Positions 24,401-39,400 of a stretch of 64,000 nt of DNA are shown in pieces. The DNA is from Emydura subglobosa. Its lineage: Eukaryota; Chordata; Testudines; Chelidae. Within the stretch, counting starts at the first letter, position 1; the number at the start of each line of letters is the position of its first letter. The notes under the pieces were generated by a model. That model saw only the letters and a list, made by a program, of their open reading frames with translations, searched no databases and was not told where the DNA came from. A program made the position numbers and the translations under genes. The stretch spans positions 89,928,407 to 89,992,406 of the forward strand of contig ML679946.1 of assembly GCA_007922225.1 (NCBI GenBank), written 5' to 3'.

Positions 24401-27400
24401 TCTGCTGGCAATGCTCCTACTAATGCAGCCCAATATGCTATTAACCTTCTTGGCAACCAGGGCACGCTGCTGACTCATATCCAGCTTCTTATCCACTGTA
24501 ACCTCTAGGTCCTTTTCTACAGAACTGCTGCCTAGCTCATCGGTCCCCAGTCTGTAGCTGTGCATGGGATTCTTCCGTCCTAAGTGGAGGACTCTGCACT
24601 TGTCCTTGTTGAACCTCATCAGATTTCTTTTGGCCCAATCCTCCAATTTGTCTAGGACCCTCTGTATCCTGTCCCTACCTTCCAGGGTATCTACCAGTCC
24701 TCCAGCTTAGTGTCATCTGCAAACTTGCTGAGGGTGCAATCTACCCTATCCTCCAGATCATTAATGAAGATGTTGAACAAAATCAGCCCCAGGACCGATC
24801 CTTGGGGCACTCTGCTTGTGACTGGCTGCCAGCTAGACATGGAGCCATTGATCACTACCCGTTGAGTCTGATGATCTAGCCAGCTTTCTATCCATCTTAT
24901 AGTCCATTCATCCAACCCATACTACTTTAACTTGCTGATAAGAATACTGTGGGAGACTGTAACAAAAGCTTTGCTAAAGTCCAGGTATATCACGTCCACA
25001 GCTTTCCCCACATCCATAGAGCCAGTCACCTCTTCATAGAAGGCAATCAGGTTGGTCAGGCATGACTTGCCCTTGGTGAATCCATGTTGACTTGTTCCTG
25101 ATCATCTTCCTCTTTTCCAAGTGCTTTACAATGGATTCCTTGAGGACCTGCTTCATGATTTTTCCAGGTATTGAGGTGAGGCTGACCTGTCTGTAGTTCC
25201 CTGGATCCTCTTTCTTCCCTTTCTTGAAGATGGGCACTATATTTGCCTTTTTCCAATCATCAGGGACATCCCACAATTGCCATGAGCTTTCAAAGATAAT
25301 AGCCAATGGCTCTGAAATCACATCAGTCAACTCCCTCAGCACCCTCGGATGCACTGCATCTAGCCCCATGGACTTGTGTATGTCCAAACTTTCTAAATAT
25401 TCCTGAACCTATTCCTTCAGCATGGAGGGATGTTCACCTCCTCCCCATTCTGTGCTGCCCAGGGCAGTAGTCTGGGATCTGACCTTGTCTGTGAAGACAG
25501 AGGCAAAAAAGGCATTGAGTACCTCAGCTTTCTCCACTTCCTCTGTTACTAGATTGCTTCCCCCATTCTGTAAGGGGCCCACACTTTCCCTAATCTTCCT
25601 CTTGTTCCCCTTCACGTCCCTTGCTAGCTGCAACTCCAATTGCGCTTTGGCTTTCCTGATTTCATTCCTGCATGAGCTGGTCTATAACAATGTTGATTCT
25701 TGCTCTCTTAGTTACTTTGATCACAGATGGCTATGACATGCCAGGGTACAGTACAGACCAGTGGGGGGCTGTGTCACCTGCCCTGCAATCTCGGGTGTCT
25801 TACAATGCCTTGCTGAAGTAGCTCCCACCTCAGCCACTCACAAACAGCCTTCTAACATGCAAGTCAGATCCTGAGTATCTGTGTGTAACTGCAGCCTGCC
25901 AGCCACACATGGGTTACACGCTGGCTCTCACCAGACTTGGTTATACTGCAGGGTGACCCCAACACACTCCTAGCTCCAGATTCTCCCCAGAGAAGTATGT
26001 CTTGTACTTCCCAGCCCTCTCCTGGACAGTACAAATATTTTAAGTCCTTTCATCAGTTTTACTAACCTAACACTGTGGGTCAGGATCCCTTCCCCAGAGC
26101 CCAATGACTGCTTCCTTTGTCTTGTTGGGTGCAGTGAATGTGATGAGCAGAGAGAGAGAGGGAGGGGTCCCTTGGGGGCATTTGTCCCTCCTTTTTATAG
26201 TTTCAGTCCCCCTCTTGAAAAACATTTCTAGCCGGGCACAAGGAGACAAAGAATCCATATGGAAGAATATTCCTTACTGGTTTTTTTTGTCACCTATTTG
26301 AGCTTTATTTGTTTCCCTCCCTGCTTGATGGCTCTGTTTACTGCTTAAATGCAAATTAAGGCAAGCACACATTCCTTTGTTAGGTCAGACCTGTTTGCCA
26401 ACTTCAGTTTGGGCAGGGTTGTGGGACTTGGAATGTGCGTGAATGACACCACACAGGGGAATCTTATAACTTCACATGCAGTGTTACCACACATATTTTA
26501 TCAAGACAATACTGATCAGCAAATTATGAGTGTTCACTGGTTCCCAACCTTTTCTCTGCGGTGGCGTACCTTGATACCTTTAATTATTTTGAGGCACACC
26601 ATATTGTCTCCAAATGAACTTGCCCTCTTATCACCTCGGTTTAAGCTGGTTACCACCCTTGCCATTCACAGTCTGTAGGGACTGCATGCTGGGAGGAGTG
26701 TAGCTCAGAGTGCAGGCGGGGCTGTGTCCGAGAGGGTGCTGCTGCTGTGGGGCCAGCCAAGCGCTGAGTCCCTAGTTGGCGCAGTGGAGGCAGCTCCAGT
26801 CCTTGTGGCTGTGTGCGTGCCGAGTCATGCCGTGCTGTCCTACACAATCACCATAGCCACCGGCACCCAGTGGTTCGTGGGCGCTGAGGACTACATACCT
26901 GAACCTGGAGGGGGCAGTTACCCAGCCCACATGGGGAAACTGATCTGGATGCACAGAGTGCCTGGTGTCACCATTCACACCCCCCAGGAACATTCTTCCA
27001 TGCTGCCCTAGGGGGTTCTGGTCAACCCAAACCCCCTTAGGCCTGGGTGGGCAGGGCTCTAGGAGGGAGCAGGGCCTAATGGAAGATGGAAATCTCCTCC
27101 TTCGCACATCGCCTCTGTGGCACATCCGGTTTGGGGCGGGGCCAATGCCTCATGTCTCCCCATTTCTGCCCATGCAGGGGGGGCAGGTGCTCCCCCACCC
27201 TCCCTAAATGGCACCCCTGTGCCCAGCCTCCACTAGTTCTGTCCTCACCTTCCACCAATGCGGCCCCCCCCACCCCAGTTCTGCCCCACCCCACCTCACC
27301 CCACCCCCACCAGTTCTGCCTCCCCAGCTTCCCCACCTCACACCCAGCCCCGACCCCCCACCTCATCTCGGCTGCTCCTGAGGTTCTTCCCCCTCTCAAC

Positions 27401-30400
27401 CCTGTGGGGCTGCAGCAGGTTCCCTGCTCCCCTTCCAGGCTCTTCTCCCAGCCCCCGGCCACAGGAGGAAGGGGCAGGGGCAGAAGAGCCGACCCTTTGC
27501 TCACAGGAGGGAAGTGGGGAGGAGAGGGAGATTGAGCTCTGACTGGTTGCTCTGCCCCTGGAGGAGGCAGGGCAATGAGGCAGATGGCCAATCAGAAGAC
27601 AGCTTTCCACCCCTTCCTTCCTCCTTCCCTGCCCCGCTCTGCCTGTTTTTCAAAAAATTCCGTGGCACACCTGCTCGGGCCTGAAGGCACACCAGTGTGC
27701 CGCAGCACGCCTGTTGGGACACAGTGGTGTAAATGACACCTCGCTTAGCATACTTTGTACACAGATCATTACTACAGCGTGTTGGGTGTAGAACATAAGG
27801 GTGTATTCTATCACAATGGCCAAAGTCAGTCCTCAGGCCAACCTATAGCATAGCACAATGCATATGCTGCAATTCTCGGTGTGTGATTCCCTGTGTGGTA
27901 ACTGGACCACAGTGTACCACCCACACTGACAATAACCTGGTTCCGATTGTTAGTGTGCAATGCTAGGGGCAGAAGTAAGGAGAGGCAACGCTGTAAAGTA
28001 TTTCATTCCAGTTGGGAATGAGGGGAGGGAGTTACATTGTGGGGGGGCAAGGAAAGAGCCAGCAGCACAATGTGTTTTGTGGGACGAACAGCTGTGGTTC
28101 AGTGTCTGGGGGCTTATTTCTCATTGACACTTAGGCCCTTTTACACTGCCAGAGCAGCACAAAGAGGCCTAAGTGTCAGTGAGAATACAGCCCCCTATCA
28201 GTAAACATGGTGCAGCCCATCTGTCAGACAGATTCACCTGTACCAATGACATTATCTTAGAGCAGCTAAAAGGATCTCTTGGAGCAGTCTGATGACAGGA
28301 ATGACTTTCAAGATTTAACTCCACCATCCTGGATATTAGCTCTACTGATATAACTGGAAGGATATCATGATAACTCCTTGTGTGTTACAATGCGGTGGAC
28401 AATTTTCAGCCATGTGGCCTGCATGTTTAATGCACATCCATCTTCTAAATATCAAGTGGGAAAGCAAAGTTTCTGACACCAAGGTACCTGAAGTCTCTGT
28501 TGACTTGGTCATCTGCACCAGAAGGACAATGGACACATTTCAAAGGATCTCCTGTATGGAGAACTTGTGGATGTTCCAAGGCCACTACAGGTACAAAGAC
28601 ATTTGCAAGAGGGACTTGACAACTTTCAACATTGAAACTGCAAGCTGGGAAGAAGCAGCTAGCAACAGTCCACACTGGAGGGTTGTGCTGCGCCAGGGAG
28701 TCAAAGAGGCTGAAAAGAGGTGATAGAGAGAGAGAGAGGAAAGCAAAGAACAAAGCACAGCAGGCCTCAAGAGCTCTCGGTACACTGGCTTCATCCTCTC
28801 TCCCTGCGCCTTATGCCTGCACTATTTGTGGCAAGGACTGTCACTTGAGAATTGGACTTTTTAAGCCCCTTGCGATGCTGCAGCAAGATACCCAATAACT
28901 GAACTGCTTTGATGCTTAGACCATCGTCTTTCAAGTTGGACAGTTGTCACGCATCCTGTTCACTCCTAGTGTGCTGCAATGTGGTGGACAATTTCCAGCC
29001 TACTGGTCTGCATGTTTAATGCACATCCTAAGGAGCATATGAGTGTGAATCAGATGGACACAGATAAGATGTCTTTAGGAAACTAAAGGGATTCTATGTC
29101 AGATCTTATACATCAGATTATATGTCAGGTGTGCTGAGAACACAGCCTATCATGCTGATCAGTATTGTCTTGTTTGCTTCCCCATCTCTAACCACCTGTT
29201 GTCTCTTGTCGTAATACATAGCACTGAACTCATTTTCATCTCCGCATGTAGACACTGAATAGATATGTCCATATAGGACAAACATACACCCCCTGGTTTC
29301 AGTTTTTCCTTGTGGAAAATCTGAACATCAGGCTTGATCTGGGGACAGACTTTTGGTGCTCGGTGCCACTTTGACCTGGAGATGTGGGAATCTGCTCTTA
29401 ATGGGGCACTTCCCACTGAAGCTGTCTTGGCTGGGGCAACAGCAGTCCCTAAAATTCAGGTGTCCTAGATAGTTACCTATGTAGCCTACCCCTAATGCTA
29501 GCCTTGAACAATGAGAGTTCACTATTTTGGTTATCGTGGGTGACAGTTTGACATGTCTGTTGCAGTGAATAAATGCCATGTTCATTCTGCTCCCTTGGGT
29601 GTAAGTCATGAAGTGATCACTTCAGGAATAATGGGCATGGTTAAGGCCGAATTCTGTGAGGTGCCGAGTGCCCTATAGACTTCAGTGAAAGTGAGGAGTG
29701 TTCAGCATCTTGTAGGAGGTGCTCAGAATCTTCTAGGATTGGGTCCCTTACTGTAATGAGGTTAGGGTACTGGGGGGTAAATATTTATTGATTTAGCCAA
29801 TGATTTTACTCTTTATCAATATTAGATCCATAAGCAACTGGTGTGTAGTAATGATTCATATGTAGCTGATGACGATTATTTTCAACCAAGCTAATAAAAT
29901 ATCATACTACGTGGGTATCTGTATCTATATATACACATAGAGCAGTTATGCTTTGGAGTTAATAAGTGGAGTTTGATAGTTGATAGAAAACAGAAAGGTT
30001 AACTCAAAACTGCTCAAGCAGTTGTTTTACCACAAGTGTGCACTTGGACATACAACTTCTATAATGTGAAAGTATCCTATTGGGACCAACACAGCTACAA
30101 CAACACGTTAAAAACAATAGCATTCTTACCCATCCCTTTGCAGGCTTTTTGTAGTTTCTTGACATCTCGTTCTGCATCAAAATCATGATGGCGTCGAATG
30201 GTTGGCTACAAAAACAGAGGCATCAGTAAGTGGAAAATAATTCTACAGGGAACCCTCAGAATTATACTACATGGAATTTGGGAGAGGTTGGGTCAGATTG
30301 CCATCTGATCTTTATTGACAAAGATCCAAACTCTGATGTCTTTACTTAGTTATTACTCACTCCTTACTCAGGAAAAACTCTTATTGACTGACTTAGGTGT

Positions 30401-33400
30401 GTTGATCTGTCTGTAGCTAGATTATGCAAACCTTACTCACATTGCTAAGCATTTATTCAAACAAATAGTCCCAGTCAAATCAATGGGAATATGTGATCAC
30501 CAGCATCAGACAGGTTTGCATGAATAAGCCCTGAGTGAGGACTTCAGGATCTGGCCCATTATCAAATGAAAAATAAATTCAGCCTTTCAAATACTAGTAC
30601 TTTTGTGGATAAGCCATCTCCTACTGAAATAAAACTTGGGGGCTTGATCTTATAACTGTTACTCATGCAGACAGTCTTTTTTCATGCAAGTAATTTTACG
30701 GACTTCAATGGCACTAGTCACGTGAGTAAAGAATACTTGAATGAGTATTCAGGCTGTTAGTTTGCTCCTTATGACGGTTAAAATGTAGCAGCTGATCAAT
30801 ATCGGCCAACTGCAGCACCATCATCCAAATGACAATGGGTAAAATTTGCAAAAACACCTAGGTGATTTAGAAGCTGAAATCCTATGGAAACTCAGTGTGA
30901 TTTAGATTCCTAAGTGCTTAAGTCACTTTTGAAAATGGGACATCAGCTCCTATGTCACTTAGGTGCTTCTGAAAATTTGACCTGTGTGTCTATTAGTGTG
31001 TTTAATAGATTAAAGTCACTGTCACATTCTTGTCCAAGAATAGGCATCCTTGGCATTAAAATGAAAGGGCTGCAACTTTGTCTCCAGAGATCCCTTCGAT
31101 TGCTTTGGCACTCAGATAGGTGCAAGAGACATCTTTTAGTGTTATTCTTTTTCAACATGGTCATGCTTAAATATTGTTAGTTCTGGTGAAAGATTGGCAG
31201 TCCTAGATAATGAAGTGCTCTGTCCAAAGAACAGGGGTGTTATAGCAGAATAAATTTCCCCATCCTGCTTAGTCAGTCTACCTCAATGCTTTAGAAAAGC
31301 GATCAGCTCTGCCCATTGAATCCTTGGTGCCTATAGTGAGATCACCCAAAATAATTTCAATTGGTGCTAACGGGGTTTTTATAATGCATCTATTTTGCTG
31401 AAATTATTTTAATTGTCGGTTACCTTTATAAAAATAGAAATTTATAGCACTCTATAACAATGTAACATTTCCTTCTCTCGTCTTCTTTCCTTGATTTAGG
31501 ATCACAAGATAATAACACTTTCACCACCAGACCATGATCCTAAATCTTGATTGTAACGTTACATGTTGTTATATAGAATGATCAGATAGTAAATCAAGTC
31601 CAGTAACTAGGGAGTTACTTGACTAAATCTTTGAATTATTGTAAAATTAGACCCATATATCTAAAGTATATAAAAATTTTCAGTTGGGAGTTTTCATTTA
31701 AATTTTTCTAATACAAAATTCTATTGAAATCTGAAAGAAAACACCCAACATAGTTACTGAAGCTGAACTGATGGTATTGTGGCAAATATTTCTCCTGTGA
31801 AAATATGTATTTGTTATTGCTTTGATAGAATTACATACTACAGGCATAAATAATTGAATATGTGCTTGAAAATACAAATTAAACTGTGTCCAGTTTCTTC
31901 ATTCCTTACAAACTGATGTGCAGCGTCTAAGTTCTCTCCCTGCAGTTGGTGATAGAATAATTGTGAGAATAGAATTCACCTTTGTTCTTTGTAACATCAG
32001 GCTGTATAGTGGCAGCCTAACTAGACTGAGTAATGAGCATGGGCTAATGGAATAATGACACCTTACAATACAACAAAAGTCTATTCTGAGTATTCCGCTC
32101 CATGATGCAAAAGCTGTATGTGCAATAGATCTATTCATCAAACCATAATACACTCACGGCATCGATGCAAGGAGAGTCATATAACTTGTTGAAGTTGTCT
32201 TCAACAAGCAATAGATTCAATGTTCACTATGACTCACTCAGAATTTAGCAGGACCCTCAGCTGGCCTTATGACTGAATGCTTTCTGTTGTTTGCCATACA
32301 GTGTTTGCACATCACTGTACTCTGTTCTGTATGCCACTTCCAGAAAGCATTTTGGAATCCAGATTGCATTAAAGATGATATTAGATAAAGATAATGTGCT
32401 GATAAGGTAGCTAAGATGCTTTGAGCCTTTCAATATGTTTTTGTAAAATGATCACTGTTAATTTCCACCAGCACTACCTCATTCTGGATGTCTCTTTTTT
32501 CAAATGACCCAATAGACTATTAATACTCTATTTCCATAGTTAAATATTAAACTGTCCCAGAGCTACACATATATGTAAATAAACTGGAGATAAACCAGAT
32601 GTCTGCAGTGCTTGCTTGAACTCCTCAAATTAAAACACAAGCCCTCTCTTTCAAACAGTTAGCATTTATATTTCTAGAGACCTTTATATTCTCATCTGTC
32701 AGTTCTCTGTGGGCTGAATTCTGAAGTCTGTACTCAGTCCTGACTCAGATAAAATTTCCATTGACATCAGAAGTGCCCAGATATTACAGTGATGGATGTG
32801 ATATGAGAATCTAGATAAACAGAACTGAGTAATGGCTTCATGATTTAGCTCAACTCCATAATAGCAAGCTTAACACACAAACTTTATTCCAATACTTTAT
32901 TCAGTCTGTATAATTTAAAATACATTTTTCAGCACTATTAGAGACTACCTTAAGCTAGGTAAGGCATTAATAATTTATCTTGCACTCATATTACTCCCTT
33001 AATTCAGACAGATCCCAATTTATAAACAGACCATATGCTCCTTGCTCCATTATGCTTCATGGAAGGGAGCAGTTTAGTACATTGATGATAAAAGAGAATG
33101 GAATAAATAGTGTTGACATTAAACTATCAAAATGAGTATATTTGGAATTATATATTAATATAATTAATGAATGAGATGAATGAGGCAGTTCATACGTCAG
33201 AGCTATTGTTTCAGGCTGTCTGCAGACATCATCTCATTTGTTACACTGTTCATATTCGCAAAGAATTTCTTTGTAACCATAAGGAAGAGAAATTTCTCTT
33301 AAAAATCAGCAAAGAAAGTTTAGATTCTGGATCACAAAATGCATGCATCAGTTACAAATACTAACCATATAAACAACTGTTAGGCAAGATCAGGGGCTGA

Positions 33401-36400
33401 ATTAGAACAGCTATCTTAAATTACCTATTTTAGATTATAAGATCTTTGGGGGCAAGGAATATGTTTTGCTCTATGTTTGCAAGGTTTCTTGTAAATGCAA
33501 GGCATTATCTAAGTGATCAATAACAATTATTAATAAAATACCACTCATCAATACATGTTATATGTTCTTGAGATTATGGAATGATGATAAATATATTATT
33601 AAAAATATATATTTGTCAGATGTAATTAGGTTCTAGTTAATTCATCGATTCATCTGAAACATTATAATGCTCCAATAAGTTTTGTTTCTAGTGTAATATC
33701 CACTTCACTCTATAATATCTAGTTGGAATGTTATGGCCCTGATTAACCACAACCCTGCACCTTGTAAAGTGTGGGAAAGGAGGGTGCGTGCAAAAAAAAA
33801 AAAAAAAAAAGCCAAGGCTAGGTCTATATTACAGACTTCTGCAGGGGCATGAGGAGGTGTGATTCCTGACCAACATAGCTATGGTGGCAGAAATCCCTAG
33901 TGTAAACACGGTTATACTGCACCTTTACTGGAATAGCTTGTTTCGCTTTTGCATAATGTTTCACTTTTGCAAAATAGCTTTTGTATCTTTGCCAATATAG
34001 TGGCTTATACACTAGGAGAGCTTTGTAGATAAGGTATACTGGCAATGGAGAATAACAGGATAATAAACTCACTTTTAACAGATGTGACAACACAAGGTAT
34101 GTTGCGGTGAGGAATTGGACCCCCAAGCTTGAAAGTTGTAAAGGATCTAGCTAGTACAAATAATAAAATGCTAGCAAGAGGCAATAAAATAAAATAACAT
34201 AAAGGTAATAAAAGAAGAGGCCTCAGTTAGGACACTATTCATCTTACTTATTCTTTCCAAGAAATGAGGTATCTGACTTGGCAGCATGCCGGATCTGACA
34301 CACCAGCAGCTGTATGCCTCTTCTCAAAAGGTAATGTATAGAAATACTGTAATTCTAAATAGTCCTTGTCTCTAACAATTCTGCTAGGGAATGCTGAGCT
34401 GAGCTTTACCATTTTGATGTAATGCAGCAATTGGGACTGACTATTTAAAATTATTTGTTTGTTTGAAAAAGATAAATTGTCAAACCATCTGTCTGTCTAA
34501 GATATTTAGAAGGCATCCATCACCCTACTATTAAAGGGTGTGACCATAGGAAAAGAATAAAATGCCTCTGTAATTTTCAAAAACATCTAGGAAAAGCTGG
34601 TCTCAATTCTCCACTGTCCCTGAGCAAGACTCATAGATGTGGGGAGGTGGTTAGGGACCCAATCATGTCTCCCTGATTCTTTGGGCTGGTCTACAAAACA
34701 GTGCAGGTGTACACACTGAAATGCTCCTCCTGCTGATGTAATTCCTCTGCTATGCTGACATAATAAAACCACTTCAACGAGGGGTGCAGGGCTTAAGTCA
34801 GTGTAGTTAGGACAGCGCAGTGTCAGTGTAGACACTGAGGGTTCCTTACATCCTTGTTACATCCCCTGGACCTGTGAAATTGACAAGAAAGCTGGACAGC
34901 TGGAGCCCAGCTGCCCCTGCTCCTCTGGAGAGCTGAGCGGCTGGACCCTGCTGCTGGCTGGAAGTGGGGCAAGAAGCTCTGGGTGGCTGGACCCTGCTCC
35001 CCACCGGAAGCCAGGGCACCCGTGTCAATTTCACAGCTGAGCCATGAAACTGACAAGGCTGCCCCATATCCCAGTGGGGAGCGGGCGGGGGGAGGGGAGG
35101 AGGGAGAGCGAGGAGAAACTGGGGCTGCTGGACCCTGATCCCTGGGGCAAGAGGCTCTGGCAGCTTCCTCTGGCTCCCAGCAGGAAACCGGGGGAGGGTG
35201 AGCAGCCCACTGTCAGCCTGTGGGATGACAAGGCTCTCAGCTCCCCACACTGCCCCTCTTAGGTCGGTGGAAGCGCTTCTGGTGAGGACTCATACCAATG
35301 ACCCAAGGAAGGTCGTGTGGACATCAGCCTCTGCAGTAATTAATGTGGTGTAACATAGGTTGACTTACCTTTGTAATGTAGACAAGGCTTAGTGGCTTGG
35401 CCACAGTGTAAGTTAAATGAAGGAAGGGGGCACCTTTAACTTACACAGCTGGTAGATGTTCCACCAGAAAATAATTGGGCATAGCAGAGTCCTGCCCTGA
35501 CACACCCTCTCCCTACCCCAACATGGGGTGCAGCTCTGGCAGAGGATGCCACAGAGCTCTGCAGCATTTGGCCCATTGTATCCAGAATCCTGGGTCAATT
35601 GTGCAGCTCACTCTGTGATGAACACTCAGTAGACTCATAGACTCTAAGGTCAGAAGGAACCAATATGATCATCTAGTCCGACCTCCTGTACAACGCAGGC
35701 CACAGAACGTCACCCACCCACCCCTGTAATAGACCCCTAACCTATGATAGAATTATTAAAGTCCTCAGATCATGATTTAAATACTTTAAGGTACAGAGAA
35801 AATCCACCAGCAAGTGAGCTGTGCCCCATGCTACAGAGGAAGGCTTCTCATAAGTAGTCCCAGTGAAGAGTAACCTGCTTCTCAATGTAAGGGAAGCTTG
35901 CACAATCTAGCCTGAAATGTTTGTTACAAAAGGAAAACCTTCCAGTGCCTAGAATTCAATAAACCATGAACTGTCATGAACCATGAACTGTCAGGGCTTC
36001 TATAATCAGCTGTCTAAGCTCTGTTCTCATTTACAATTCAAAAGTGTTATTTCAACTAAGTGGTGTCACATTTACTTCCATGTAATTGAGGACAGAATAT
36101 GATCAATTGACTCTAGAAATGGTGCTAGTGGTTCACGGTTTATTTAACTTTATGGGCTGATTCTCCACAGCCTTGCACTTTTTTGTAGTCATTTTCACCT
36201 GCACCGAGAGAGAGGAAAGTGGTTGTAAAATGCTACCAGTCTGATTTGTCAGGGTTTGGCTCCCACTTTTCACTTATATTATAAATGTTTACACAAGGTA
36301 CAAGGCAATTGAGAATATGGCCTTTTGTGACTGCAGTAAAACAGATGTCATAGCTAGTTAGATTTTATTTTTAATTGACAGCTGTGTCATTTCATCTTTC

Positions 36401-39400
36401 ATCAGACTTTAGGCATGTGGTTTGTTAATATACATTTTTACTGCTAATAAATTATTTTCGGGTCTTAGAGTTTATAACTCATGTCTACAAACTATAACCC
36501 ACTGTGTGCAGAATGGAACTAGTAGTTAGTCAATTTGTAGCTCAAATGACTAAAATAATATTATACATGGAAAGAGTCCCATACATTTATCAGCCAAGTT
36601 TACAGGCTTCATAAAAACATAAATAAATGAATATATTTCTTGTGAGAGAGAAATTTCATGGAGAGCTGACACCACACAAGTTTGCTAATGTATGCTTTTT
36701 TTCATGTAGCAATTCCATTGACATAGAAATCTATTGTTCTAGGTGCATTAAAACTTTAATCTTTAAATCACAGTAAAGCATTAACTAATTAATCCTGGGA
36801 ATATCCTTTGAGTGACAAATCATCACAGTTTTACAGAGGGGAATCTGAGATAGAGGTTAAGTAAACTGCCCAGGCCAACAACTGAGTCAGCTGCAAAGCT
36901 GGGGATTGGAATTCAGGAGTTCCTGGCTCCCAGTCCTGTGCATGCACACTGTCAAGACATTCTTCTGCATGGTGGCCTTCCTAAAGAAGAAAATGATTGC
37001 TTCCTATACTCTTGATATAACAGGTAGATATTCCTAACCCCCTGGAAACAACACATCAGTTCAGCAGCTAGTACTAAAGAAGTCTTCACAATGCTCAATA
37101 AACTAAAATGACTGAAGTCTGACTTGGGTCACTATGGCTCTGACACAACTCCTGGCCTTGTACACATTCACTTAAAACAACAGGGGCTGAGTCATTGGTT
37201 AATTTATGACATTTTTATTACTATTACTAGATTAGATAATCACTTCCTGCCCTGCATAGCATTGTTATCAGTGTGAGATTGTAATGAAAGTATCAAATCG
37301 TCAGATTACTGGCATGTTTTCCAGTGAAACAATGTTGGGAATTTTTTTCATGCTGTTCTAAGTGGTCCAGGATATTACAACTACTAGTGAGTATCAGGAA
37401 TTAGTTACAACATGGATTGTGCCTGACCTGGTGACAGAATGGTTAAAATTTGTGGTGTGGATTGGACATAACCATGTCCTCATAACTGGACTATGTCAGA
37501 CAGGCCAGTTGCACCTTTGAACTTAATCTGGTTAGGCTCTATCCACACTACAAATAAGAATAGTTTATATGAAGCACATTTAAATTCTCAATTAGTAATC
37601 TAATTCTCAGTTAGTAATCTGAAATGATGGGTTACCCTTGAGTGGATTTAGCAAAAATGTCATGTATCCAAGTATGATATCTGCCATAAATGCAGGAAAC
37701 AGAATGCAAAAAATAAACAAAACCACGTGAGATTCCTGATTGCCCTTCATCCAAGGTTGGCACAGATTTATTTGAATTAAATGGGATAAATTACCTCTTA
37801 TTAGTGGTCGAAAACATTTGTTTTAGCCTGGGCTGTTGCACAACACATCAAGTAAGAATTTACTAGCACATTGTAAATCAGTTTGCTTGCCATGATATTT
37901 CAGATGAGTTGATAAGAGATAATGGCCCACGATACTCAGTGAATCCCTTTGATATATCAGTTCAAGCATGCATGTCAAGTCTTATGATGCATAGCCAAAT
38001 AGGTTAGCAGAAAAGTCAGCACAATTAAAGAATTTAATGAAAAAGAAAAGCTCTGGCAGATTCAAGGGATCTATACTTACTTCACCTGTGTAGACACTTA
38101 TGGCAGAGGACCCAAATTTGGGGCTAAAATCTAACAGTTTCTTGAGCTAAAGCCAATAACCTTGAAGTATTTACAAAAGAACTACAGATCAGGAAACTAA
38201 AACAGAAGAAACACAACAACCAAAAACAGTTACCCTTAATGCAAAAGAGAGGGAGACAGTTAGACTTCCAACAAAAAGTACCTTGCAACTTGTCAAAATA
38301 ACAACTATTTTTATCCATCTGCACCTCCAAGTTCAGAGAGGTCCCAATAGCAAGGGAAAAGCAATATCTAGAATGCTAATGACAATGATCATGCACTGAC
38401 AGAAATAACACACGCCCACTCAGTCACTGACATTGGATAGCAACAGGAGCAGCAAACACAGGCCACTACAGCAGGACGTTTTGAAAAGAAGTGCCGATGT
38501 GATGAGAAAGTCACTGAGGTTTGGAGATCATAGCTATTGGGAGATGTTTAATAAGAGTTGGAATAATCCTCTGATGGTATCAAGAGGGGCTCAGGTATTT
38601 TATCCTGACCTTCATCCTTGATAGTTCCTTTCGTGAGCTTTATTAATTGGCTGCCTTACTTTATGGTTGTTTTTGGCTGATATATTTTATTTTCATTTTA
38701 CGGAAATAAAAAGGGAATATGTAACGGTAGTTACTAAAATCAGTGTATACTGATTCCAGCCATGTGATAGAGTAATAACCTTTAATAAACCTGACCAATT
38801 CATGTGAGTGATGTTAGTCTTTTACCAGTACTCCTATGCATCACATACATTTAATGCAGTTGGAAACAAATGGCTAGTTTTTAATTGAATTCTAAGCAAA
38901 CAATTTAAAAAAAAATTTTTTAGCAGTAAAGTCAGTCTTTACTGCTAAAAAAAAAAGAGAACCATCATTTTCATAAAATTAAGCATAGAAATATCAGGAA
39001 AACACCTTGGAAATCCTGGAAATTGTCACAGAAAATAGTATGTATATTTACAGGTTTGCAGTATGTCTTATTGAAGCCCATCCATCAGTTTAAGGATCCA
39101 AAGTCCCAGATCCAGACAATGAACCAATTCTATTATTAATCAACAATCTTGAAAATTTGAGGGGTTTCCCTTTTCTCTGTCCATAATCATATAATATATT
39201 GCTAAATAATGTGCTTGTTAATATTGTAACAACTAGGAATTAGGTGCTAATCTCATTAGTAAAATTGTGTATAATACATTGTGCTCTCAGAAGACAACTC
39301 TTAGCAAATCATTGCCTACGTGATTAATTATTAATTGGTGCATTCGTACATGGGATTAATTATTCACTGCAACAGAAGTTTCTAATGAGTTGTAATGTAA

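Larger units (their letters stand above)
23328..30129. other. ANXA13 intron between coding exons 2 and 3 (6.8 kb)
   Basis: Holds the CR1 element 23859-25700, a GC-rich-core MITE 26535-27726 and a non-LTR retrotransposon tail flanked by 60-bp direct repeats (28380-29028). No further exon found. Confidence 0.75.

Noticed and set aside
27076..27591. 171-codon minus-strand open frame and 149-codon plus-strand frame
   Set aside because: Compositional frames in the GC-rich core of a MITE.
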